Source: Acanthamoeba castellanii str. Neff (taxonomy: Eukaryota > Discosea > Longamoebia > Acanthamoebidae). From it: 13,083 bases of DNA. The DNA is taken from the NCBI RefSeq assembly GCF_000313135.1, contig NW_004457425.1:1-13083 (forward strand), in the 5' to 3' direction. This document shows positions 1 to 8,383 of the stretch, in pieces (position 1 is the stretch's first letter; each line of letters starts with the position of its first letter). The notes under the pieces were generated by a model. It did no database searches and was not told where the DNA came from. It saw only the letters and a list, made by a program, of their open reading frames with translations. The translations under genes and the position numbers were made by a program.

Positions 1-70
1 ATTAAATCGTTTGTCGCATTTTGCGATTTTCCGGATTTAATCCCTCCTTGCCAAGCAGAGATTTACGTAC

Positions 71-282
71 TCGTCTTGTCAGACTTGCGGACCTTCCTCT
101 TGTGTTCGCGCACCTTGCGAAGGATCTTGTACTTCTTCTTGAGCGTAAGCCGCTTACTCGCCCTCTCTGCCAAATTTTGATGTAAAAATCGTGGTTAATC
201 GTTGTAATAGTTTGCCAGTTTGAGGACGGGAAAGAAGGTCTGCAATCAACGCGAAGGAGGCGGTCGTACTCTTGCCCTTCAT
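71..282 (-). CDS. GNL3: Nucleostemin-family (GNL3) nucleolar GTPase, N-terminal exons, partial
   Basis: This is the beginning of a nucleolar GTPase of the GNL3/Nug1/Grn1 family, which acts in large-subunit ribosome assembly. Exon 1 is only 13 bases (270-282: ATG plus three codons plus one base). A 103-base GT-AG intron (167-269) follows, then exon 2 (71-166). Joined in phase they give MKGKKRASKRLTLKKKYKIL, continuing RKVREHKRKVRK. This matches the basic GN3L_N domain of nucleostemin: the SKR, a basic run, YKI, KVREH and RK order is the family signature, and it carries the nucleolar-localisation signal in known members. Exon 2 ends at a GTACGT donor (70 downward); a GTAAAT four bases later is an alternative donor. 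The circularly permuted GTPase domain lies beyond the left edge and cannot be checked. The ATG starts the conserved domain directly. The gene faces away from pyruvate carboxylase. Family assignment is good; the exact orthologue is inferred. Confidence 0.78.
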
Positions 283-896
283 CTTTGCTCACAGATCGAC
301 TTCACAACAAAAGAACGGAGACAATCCAGATCGCAAAGAGAAAAAGGACTTCCGCGCAGGAAAGAAAGCGGAAGCTCCGAATGCTGCACAAATTGTGCTC
401 AAACAAGGTTCGTGCGGACGCTGTTCACGCTGGTGTGCGTGGCCCCTACTGCCACCGCGAGGTATGCATATACATGCCTCAGTGACCCCCAGTGCTAGTG
501 AACTACCTCAACAAATCATCGCGTGGGCAACAAATCGAAGATCAAATTGCTTGTGCATTTTCACGCACCAAGCGAAAAGCAAAGCAGCAAGGAATGAAAA
601 GGAAAAGGAAAATACAAAAATTAAGCTGGTGGGAAAGTCACGGATTGGGCTTGGCCGCGGTCACGGCTCTTGGGCTGCACGGCTTTTCCCAGGACATTTG
701 GGCTGGTGGAAACATGTTGGCACTTTTAGCCACCTCGTCCCAACCTGCCTGGGCCTGACTCTTCTGGGACCGACCCAACCGCTCTTGGGCCTGCACCGCG
801 GCTATCTCGTCCTCAACTTTGGGTGTTGTCTTTCCCTTTCCCCTCACACAACATAACACATACACCACATCACGCCACACCTTGCACCCACCAACA
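283..896. promoter_or_regulatory. Divergent intergenic region between GNL3-like and pyruvate carboxylase genes
   Basis: These 614 bases separate two outward-facing genes, so they should hold both promoters and both 5' leaders. I see no convincing coding exon: the open frames here have no recognisable domain and show unlike composition. No clear TATA box is visible for either gene. The part next to the carboxylase start (about 841-896) is a leader-like, C/A-rich and G-poor stretch. The part next to the GNL3-like start, read on the minus strand, is pyrimidine-rich. Between 640 and 795 there are five TGGGCT/TGGGCC elements on the same strand, listed separately. Confidence 0.6.
646..791 (+). promoter_or_regulatory. 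Cluster of five TGGGCY elements upstream of pyruvate carboxylase
   Basis: The hexamer TGGGCT or TGGGCC occurs at 646-651, 671-676, 699-704, 750-755 and 786-791, all on the plus strand, within 146 bases. The last copy lies about 105 bases upstream of the carboxylase ATG. In land plants TGGGCY ('site II') elements are known in promoters of ribosomal and mitochondrial genes. Whether an equivalent factor works in this organism is inference. The flanks are partly shared (CTCTTGGGC with CTGCAC at 667-680 and 783-796), so a local duplication is also possible. Confidence 0.4.
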
Positions 897-3800
897 ATGC
901 TTCGCTTTGCTCGAAGGAGTGGTGGACAGCACGCGGTAGGGCAGCTGGCGACGGCCTCCCTGCCCTCTACCATCATCGCGCATGCCTCGCCAGCGTTGGC
1001 GTGCGGTTCGTCGTTGGTCCAGACGACCTGGGGCCGACGACACTATGCCTCGGCCTCGTCGCCCACCAAGCCTACCAAGTCCAAGCTGCCCTACCGCCCC
1101 ATCCACAAGCTGCTCGTCGCCAACCGAGGTACCCCCACACTCTTCCTGACCTCCATCGCCCGCCACCATCCCAACGACATTTCCACGCCCAAGCAAGACT
1201 GCGGCGCAGTGCCGCTTGGGCGTCGCGTTTTATTTTATTATTTGGACCAATAATTGGATTAAGTTATATTGTTTAGCTTCCAAAAGTCAGGGAGGGGGGC
1301 GTTGCTAACGTAATGGCGTGCGCGCATGGGCAGGCGAGATCGCCATCCGGGTGATGCGAGCAGGCACGGAGCTGGGAATACGCACCGTCGGCATCTACTC
1401 CCACCAGGACGAGAAGTGTGCGTGTGCCACTGCTTGACGCAAGCGCGTGTCGTATGTGGGTTTCAGGTCCGAGGTGGAAGTAAGTAATATGTGCCGTCAC
1501 CGTGATCTGTGTGTACAGCGTTGCACAGGCAGAAGGCCGATGAGTCCTACGAGGTGGGTAAGGGCATGAGCCCCGTGGAGGCCTATCTCAGCATCCCCGA
1601 GATGGTCCGAGTGGCCAAGGAGGTGGAGGCCGACGCCATCCACCCGGGCTACGGCTTCCTGTCGGAGAGTGGTGACTTTGCCCAGGTCAGTGCAGCACTC
1701 ATCATCGTTCATGAAGCTCTTGTTGGGAATTAACATATCTGTGGATTCTCGGCCATAGGCCTGCCTGGATAACAACATCAGATTCATCGGACCTGCACCT
1801 GAAGTGGTCCGCTCCATGGGCGACAAGGTGTTCGCTCGTCAGATGGCGATCGCCTCCGGAGTGCAGGTAAAGCCGCCACGGCCGTCTCTTCTTCCGCGGG
1901 CGTGGAGAGGTGTTGACCACCTTTGGTCCACACAACCCAGGTGGTGCCTGGCACCGATGCTCCGGTTTCTACCGTTGAAGAGGCGGAACTGTTCTGCAAT
2001 AAGGTACTGGCGCTGCACACTTTGGATAGCGGTTGGTGGATGGCCCGAACTCATCGATGCAATGTCGACCTGCGATCCGAACAGTTTGGGTTCCCAGTCA
2101 TCCTGAAGGCCGCGTTCGGTGGAGGCGGGCGCGGCATGCGTGTGGTACACGCCCGCGAGGAACTGCATGACGCCTTTGAGCGCGCCACTTCTGAGGCCAA
2201 GTCCGCCTTCGGCAACGGCTCCATGTTCATCGAGCGTTTTGTCCAAAACCCGCGCCACATCGAGGTAACGTGCCTTCACGTGCTGCGACACACGCGTGCA
2301 CTCTATGAAACGTTGGCTACCTTTCCACCCCATCATTAGGTCCAAGTCCTGGGCGACAGGACTGGTCAGGTGGTGCACTTGCACGAACGGGATTGCTCCG
2401 TCCAGAGGAGACACCAGAAGGTGGTCGAGGTCGCCCCGGCTCCCTGTACGCGCTGCCTGCCTTCAGGGTGATGAGTGCCGAGCTAGCAATGGATGCACGC
2501 ACACACGCACGCAACACGGCTTGCTCACTCAATCTGGTGCCGACTGCAGTCCTCGCCGATGACATCAGGCAGAAACTGTTCTCCGACGCCGTCAAGCTGG
2601 CCACGTATGCCGGATACGAAAACGCCGGCACTGTGGAATTCCTCGTGGACGAGCAAGGTGAGGCCTTGACTGATGATTCATCCTGAGTCCAGACGGTGTG
2701 TATGATGACTTACTATTTCTGCTTCGTTTGCTGCAGGTCGTCACTACTTCATCGAAGTGAATGCGCGCCTGCAGGTGGAGCACACCGTGACGGAGGAGAT
2801 CACGGGCGTGGATCTGGTGCAATCGCAGATCCGCATCGCCGAGGGCCTCACGCTGCAGGACTTGAACCTCACGCAGGACAAGATCCACGTCAACGGCGCC
2901 GCCATCCAGTGCCGCGTCACCACCGAAGACCCCTACCACAACTTCCGGCCCGACGTGGGCCGCATCGATGTGTTCCGCACGGGCGAGGGCATGGGCATCC
3001 GACTTGACGGCGGCAACAGCTACTCGGGCGCAACCATCTCGCCCTACTACGATTCCCTCCTGGTGAAGGTGACCGGTACGGGCTAACGCACCTCCGCGCG
3101 ACAGCAAGGTGAGGCACAACTGTGTGCTGACTTGAAAGGTATGCAGGCAAGGCGAGAAACCACGAGGAGGCGGCCAAGAAGCTGCAGCGCGCTCTGAACG
3201 AGTTCCGCATCCGAGGTGTGAAAAACAACATCCCCTTCCTGCAAAACGTGCTCTCGCACCCGAAGTTTCTGGCGGGCGGCGTCAACACGAGCTTCATCGA
3301 TACCATCCCCGAGCTTTTCCAGTTCCACGAGACCCAGAACAGGTGCGCCATCCCCATCCGACCCCTCATCGAATTTGATCGATGGACCATTGCTCAAATC
3401 ATCCGGCGCTGTGTTCGCGACTGCTCAACGTTTTACAGAGCGTCGAAGATCTTGAACTTCCTGGCCAACGTGCATGTGAACGGGTCTCTCACTCCGCTGG
3501 GAACCTCCAACAAGCCCGCGAATATAACTCCGCAAGCACCAGACGTGCCTCACAGTACGAGTCGGACTAATACGGTTATTGTTGATTGGTCCGTGTAAGC
3601 GTCATTGTATCGTACTGACACGTCCACAGCCGATCCGCCGCAGGGATGGCGCAGCATCTTCCTGGAGAAGGGCCCGAATGAGTTCGCCAAGGCCGTGCGC
3701 GCCCACAAGACCCTCTTGCTGACCGACACCACCATGCGCGATGCCCACCAGTCCCTGCTGGCCACCCGCGTGAGAACCAAGGACCTCCTCACCATCGCCC

Positions 3801-6184
3801 CCGCCACAGCCCATCTTATGGCGCCCCTCTACAGGTACCAACCCCGATATCTGCCGCCAGCCGGCGCCGGCTCATTCATGTGCGGCAACTCACGACCACC
3901 ATTTCTGCCGCTAGTTTGGAGATGTGGGGCGGTGCCACGTTCGATGTGGCGCTGCGCTTCCTCCGCGAGTGCCCGTGGGAGCGGCTGCAGAGGCTGCGCG
4001 AGGCCGTGCCCAACATTCCGTTCCAGATGCTCCTGCGCGGAGCCAATGCCGTGGGCTACACCAACTACCCGGACAACGTCGTCCACAGGTTCTGCCGCGA
4101 GGCCAAGACCAACGGAATCGACGTCTTCCGCGTCTTTGACTCCCTCAACTACTTCCCCAACATGGAGCTCGGTACCAATCCCCCCTCTCTTCCCGCCCCA
4201 TTGTCAGTCCCACTGGTTTCTCTGCTCATCGAGGCTGGTTGGTGGTAGGTATCGATGCTGTGGGCAATGCTGGCGGTATTGTCGAAGCGGCGATCTGCTA
4301 CACGGGCGACGTCACCCGTGGTCTCACCGAGAAGGACTACAAGTACAACCTGGACTACTACGTCGACTTTGCCGAGAAGCTGGTGAAGAGGCACATCCAC
4401 GTGCTCTGCATCAAGGACATGGTGCGACATGGCCCGCCCGCACACCAATAATTCCTCGTTTTCTGCCGAGTGCTGATAAGTGTCGGTCATTGGGTTTCAG
4501 GCTGGGCTGCTTACGCCCCAAGCTGCGCGTCTCCTGATCGGCACTCTGCGCGAAAAGTTCCCCGAGGTGCCGATTCACGTGCACACGCACGACACTTCCG
4601 GCGCCGGTGTTGCGGCCATGGTGGCCTGTGCCGAGGCCGGCGCCGACGTGGTGGATGCCGCCATCGACTCCATGTCCGGCATGACGTCCCAGCCCTCCAT
4701 GGGTGCCCTCGTCGCATCCCTCAAGGTACCACCTTCTCGCCTTTAGGAATGTGTGGAATGCAGGGACAAGAAGGATGAGCGGCGTCGCATGATGATCTTG
4801 AATGCGTTTTCTATGTGCAGGGTACTCCGCATGACACCGGCCTGAAGATGGACCAACTGTATCCCATCAACAACTACTGGGAGCAAGCTCGCACGCTCTA
4901 CGCACCCTTCGAGTGCACGACCACCATGAAAGCAGGTACAACAGCCGTCATCAAACAAACGCGTGTCGACTTGTTCCAGCGCCCTCCGTCACCTGATCGC
5001 CTCCGCCTGTGGATGGTTCATCTCTGCAGGAAGCTCTGACGTGTACGAGCACGAGATTCCTGGTGGGCAGTACACCAACCTCCACTTCCAGGCCTATTCG
5101 CTCGGCCTTGCTCACCAGTGGCCCTCGATCAAGAAGGCCTACGCCCAGGCCAACAGGTACCTCCGCTACACACCCTCCGTGGGCGGTAATCGATGGAACA
5201 ATGACTGAACGCTTGAATCAATCGGCTGGCACCAGACTGCTCGGGGACATCGTCAAGGTGACGCCGAGCTCGAAGGTGGTGGGCGATCTGGCGCAGTTCA
5301 TGGTGCAGAACAATCTGGACGAGGAGAGCCTGCTGGAGAAGGCCGAGGAGCTCAACTTCCCCTCGTCGGTGGTGGAGTACTTCGAGGGCCTCATAGGTCA
5401 GCCGCCCGGCGGCTTCCCCGAGCCGCTCCGCACCAAGGTGCTCAAGGGCAGGCCGTCGACCAACGGCCGAGCCGGGGAGTCGCTGCCGCCCCTCGACTTC
5501 CACAAGCTGAAGCGCGAGCTGATCGAAAAGCATGGCAAGTACCACATCAGCGAACTCGACGTGCTCAGCGCCGCCCAGTACCCCAAGGTGAGTGATCTTG
5601 CCACTTCTCAGGCACATGCACCGCACCTATTCTCACTCACCCACTCGCTCACTCGGCGCACCGCGCAGGTGTTCGATGAGTACATGGACTTCAAGCGCCT
5701 GTACGGGAATGTGTCATCGCTGCCGACCCGAAACTACCTCACCGGCCCGGAGGTGGGCGAGGAGATCAAGGCCGACATCGAGCCCGGCAAGTCGCTCCAC
5801 ATCATGCTCAAGGCCGTGGGCGCGCCCAACGCCGACCACAAGCGCGAGATGTTCTTCGAGCTCAACGGGCAGCCGCGGTCGGTCTTTGTCGAGGACAAGA
5901 AGGCCACGGCCAAGGAGGGCGCCGGCCACGCCGGGTCCAGCAAGTCGCGGGAGAGGGCCGACCCCTCGAACAAGAAGCTGGTGGGTGCCCCCATGCCCGG
6001 CTCGATAGTGGGCGTCAAGGTGAAGGACGGCCAAGAGGTGAAGAAGGGTCAGCCGCTGCTTGTGCTGTCGGCCATGAAGATGGAGACCGTCGTGGCGGCC
6101 CCTGCCGACGGCAAGGTCAAGCGTATCATCGCCAAGCAGGGCGACTCCATGACCGCCGGCGATCTGCTGGTGGAGATGGAGTGA
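897..6184 (+). CDS. PC: Pyruvate carboxylase, mitochondrial, 19 exons
   Basis: This enzyme carboxylates pyruvate to oxaloacetate using ATP, bicarbonate and biotin (anaplerosis and gluconeogenesis). Exons: 897-1128, 1334-1417, 1519-1685, 1759-1866, 1941-2003, 2085-2264, 2340-2445, 2550-2657, 2737-3075, 3147-3342, 3439-3554, 3630-3834, 3915-4171, 4249-4421, 4501-4725, 4821-4935, 5030-5156, 5236-5587, 5669-6184. They total 3669 bases, or 1222 residues, close to the family's usual 1150-1200 plus a presequence. All introns are GT-AG, 71-205 bases, with consistent phase. Residues 1 to about 62 are rich in Arg, Ser and Ala without acids (MLRFARRSG, then GRRHYAS), a typical mitochondrial presequence. 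The biotin carboxylase domain has VANRGEIAIRV near 73, GGGGRGMR near 230 and [10 protein letters not shown] at 356-365. The carboxyltransferase domain has [11 protein letters not shown] near 603, the carbamylatable Lys776 in CIKDM and metal-site HTHD at 806-809. The biotin Lys1188 lies in AMKMET, 34 residues from the end. No key residue is missing. Confidence 0.97.
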
Positions 6185-6354
6185 AATGGTTACCATCATC
6201 TTTGCTCAGCCACACAGTAAATCGCGTCGTGTTCATTTATTACTGCACCGTGTTGGACTCTGGCTGAAGGCCTTCACAGCTGCAGGTGTGTATTTGTTTG
6301 AGCGAACAGAAGAGGTAGCTTTGGCGCTCACATGTTCAGCTGTGACATCCGGAG
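6185..6354. other. Convergent 3' region between pyruvate carboxylase and hydrolase
   Basis: The carboxylase stop (6182-6184) and the proposed hydrolase stop (6355-6357, minus) face each other across 170 bases that must hold both 3' UTRs. No plus-strand AATAAA is seen shortly after the carboxylase stop; AGTAAA at about 6216-6221 is the nearest variant. If the hydrolase instead stays in its upstream frame, its coding region would extend to a stop at 6233. Confidence 0.5.
6236..6241 (-). terminator. Candidate AATAAA polyadenylation signal of the hydrolase gene
   Basis: The plus strand reads TTTATT, so the minus strand carries a canonical AATAAA about 115 bases after the proposed hydrolase stop at 6355-6357. 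It would also fall about 50 bases inside the carboxylase 3' UTR. Assigned by position and sequence only; no cleavage site is visible. Confidence 0.35.
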
Positions 6355-7569
6355 TCATGGTCGCAGCTGCTCCTTCACCCAGGCGGCGATGTTGTCGAGC
6401 TATTGGTCGCACAGGGTCCTTCTCCTTTGGACCCTTGGCGATGTGATGGTAGGGCAGAGGGAACACGTGGGCCATGTTGGGCACGACCTGATCCCAGGCG
6501 CGCAGCAAATGCATCATTAACTGTTGGTCTGAGCTGAGGGCCTAAGGCCCATTCATTCTGCTTCCAATCCGGGAGGAGAAGGCCAACACACTCCAAGGGC
6601 GAGTGTACCTGCGGCCTGAAACGCAACCCACTGGGCAAACTCCTTCGAAAGGACTGGGTCGGTGGTCCCATTCCGCGCTACCGACTCACGCTCGCAGGAC
6701 AAGTCGGTCCAGGCCGACATGACTGCCGCGCGAGGAGTGGGCAAGACGCCTGAGTGCACCACGTGCGTGTGAGTCCAGGATCACGCCACAGCGCCCAGTT
6801 TGGAGCCAAGGAGCGGAAGATGCACTCTTTTCTCCATCGTGCAGGGCGAGGAGGGTGAGGAGACTCAAACCGCCGCCCGCGCTGTCGCCAGCAAAGACGA
6901 TCTTCTCTGGAGCGATCCGCTGGTCATGCAGGAGCCACTTGTACGCCGTGATCACGTCATCCACGCACGCTGGCGACGGATATTCGGGACCCAACCTAGT
7001 GACCGCATATGTGCGCTGTTAGTCTGTTTCCTACTAATCAACCCACCACAGTCGAGGGACTTACACACCGGTACTCAACGAAGAGGACTCTGGTATCAGC
7101 TCTGTGTCCCAACTGCGCAGCAGCTGCCCCATGCGAAACCAGCGACCTGAACAAGTGGGGAGTGTCCTTTCAGCCAAGGAAAGAATGCAGAGAACCAAGG
7201 CTAGGTACCCTCCGATGTAGCCGCCACCGTGAAGGAAGAGTAAGACAGTGCCGCTCTTCTCGTGGCCTGCGGGCGTGATCCAGCGGACGGTCAGCTGAGT
7301 GCCATCGTCCCGTCTTTGAAGCACGTAGAGTTCGAGTTGGTTAGTGACCAATGACCAACACTGGCGGTGGCATGGAGAACTGGCTGAGTGGTCGAACCGG
7401 AGGTATACGTATGCACCTGCCCAAAGCCATCGATCCACTGCAAAGACGAGTGAGGCGAAGGCAAGCAGCACGCGGAGAGATAGCATGAGTTTGCCTTCCT
7501 GGTTGTGTGTGCAGGTAACAAGCAACTTACCTGGCGGGTGCCGTCAAGGGTGAAGGTGTGGGTGGACAT
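6355..7569 (-). CDS. Alpha/beta hydrolase (HSL/arylacetamide-deacetylase type), possibly degenerate
   Basis: This is a serine ester hydrolase of the alpha/beta hydrolase_3 family; the substrate is not predictable. Minus-strand exons that keep phase: 7531-7569 (MSTHTFTLDGTRQ), 7417-7437, 7209-7360, 7069-7146, 6826-6995, 6609-6749. The first donor is a perfect CAG/GTAAGT. Family marks appear in order: the oxyanion motif FLHGGGYIGG, the strand RVLFVEYRLGPEYPSPACVDD, the nucleophile elbow FAGDSAGGGLSL (Ser in GDSAGG), AAVMSAWTDLSCERES, and a C-terminal MAHVFPLPYHH whose His would be catalytic. Two things are wrong. The segment that normally lies between WTDL and MxHVF (SPL, LPP, then ExLxD with the catalytic Asp) is not found in any frame at 6500-6620. 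The final helix LDNIAAWVKEQLRP plus stop (6355-6402) is one base out of frame with MAHVF, and no intron of normal size repairs this. It may be a decaying gene, or a base call or my gene model may be wrong. A TATA box upstream fits the 7569 start; an alternative ATG at 7484-7486 would give a membrane-anchored form. Confidence 0.72.
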
Positions 7570-7659
7570 CTTGCTGTTTGGAGAGTGTGCGGTGAATATG
7601 AAGTGAGAGTGCGTGTTGTCGTTGGCTTTGCCCTGTAAGTGGTAAGGCGAAGGAGGGCC

Positions 7660-7665
7660 TTTATA
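7660..7665 (-). promoter_or_regulatory. TATA box of the hydrolase gene
   Basis: The minus strand reads TATAAAGG here, 91 bases upstream of the ATG at 7567-7569. With a normal 25-30 base spacing, transcription would start near 7630 and leave a leader of about 60 bases. This favours the 7569 start over the internal ATG at 7486. It is a sequence match plus position and has not been tested. Confidence 0.55.
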
Positions 7666-7802
7666 TTCATACTCCTTTGACCACTAACTCCGCGATCGCC
7701 GCCTTCTCACCGTCTCGCCAACATCTAAACAGCGCGTCGCGTTTTCTCCATAAAACGCAACACAGCTTAGCGCTCCCTTTTCGCTAATTGGTTGCAGCTC
7801 CA

Positions 7803-7988
7803 ATGAGTCTCAACGGCCCCGGCAGCTATAGCTCGTGGCGTGTGAGACCTCCAACGGCACCCAGGTGCAGATGCAGCACACCGAGACCGTCTGAGAGACC
7901 AGCGTTGGATTTCGATGAGGCTGGGTGGGACACCGAAGAGGAGTTCGCTCGATCAAGGTTCAAGTGTTCTCACTGTTCTGCGTGCTGA
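7803..7988 (+). CDS. Small doubtful ORF, 61 residues, no recognised domain
   Basis: An ATG at 7803 opens a frame (MSLNGPGSYSSW to CSHCSAC) that stops at 7988. Just upstream is TTGGTTGCAG at 7789-7798, which looks like a 3' splice site, so this could be an exon of an unrecognised gene or an upstream exon of the F-box gene. Within it, a shifted frame at 7844-7891 reads ETSNGTQVQMQHTETV, which looks more protein-like than the ATG frame; a decayed coding fragment is therefore also possible. I do not recognise the product. The F-box gene does not need it, because the ubiquitin-like fold starts exactly at the ATG at 8384. Confidence 0.2.
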   Translation: MSLNGPGSYSSWRVRPPTAPRCRCSTPRPSERPALDFDEAGWDTEEEFARSRFKCSHCSAC

Positions 7989-8383
7989 GCGTGAGAGGAG
8001 ATGGTGAGATTTACCAGGCTTTTTAAGACGGCTAGGAATTCGGGGCAGAGTGCCCGGGGGAAGCGTGGATTGTTCAGATTCCAACAATGCCGAAAAGCGG
8101 CCGAGATGGCAGGGAAATGCCTCGCGATCGTCTGGGAGAGAGGAGCCTGGCGACCCGCATTTTTCGCGGTCCCGGCTTATCTCCATCCAGCAACTAGGAG
8201 ATGCGAGATTGAAAAACAACAACAAGGCCAGCACTGGGACCGGTCTCGCACATTTACAAAAGACCAAGGTCATCCATAGAAATTGGGTAAGCATAGAATT
8301 TAAAGGATCTTCTCGCCATCTCTCGCCACACGTCACACCAGCGCGGCGCAAATCGAGCTGTCGGGGGCGGTGGATCAAAGCTG

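Larger units (their letters stand above)
7570..8383. promoter_or_regulatory. Divergent intergenic region between hydrolase and F-box/WD40 genes
   Basis: These 814 bases hold the hydrolase promoter (TATA box at 7660-7665) and must hold that of the F-box gene. A weak TTTAAAGG at 8299-8306, about 80 bases before the F-box ATG, is a possible TATA-like element for it. A small open frame at 7803-7988 is listed separately. The stretch from about 7990 to 8290 shows no recognisable coding, RNA or repeat feature beyond a short CAA-rich patch near 8217-8228. Confidence 0.5.

Noticed and set aside
465..476. Palindrome-like GCATATACATGC and neighbouring TATGCATA
   Set aside because: Short and imperfect. 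It is distant from both start codons, with no partner repeat to suggest an attachment site or operator.
272..856. Plus-strand open frame of 194 codons upstream of pyruvate carboxylase
   Set aside because: It overlaps the GNL3-like first exon on the other strand, has low-information composition and no domain, and covers the TGGGCY promoter cluster.
3076..3146. Possible 4-base micro-exon CAAG between ACAG (to 3113) and GTGAGG in pyruvate carboxylase
   Set aside because: Including it breaks the frame; skipping it gives a clean [11 protein letters not shown] joining conserved sequence on both sides.
6403..6415. A 13-base intron in the hydrolase gene
   Set aside because: It would restore the frame to LDNIAAWVKEQLRP, but all other introns here are at least 55 bases, and no room exists for branch-point recognition. 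A frameshift or sequence error is more likely.
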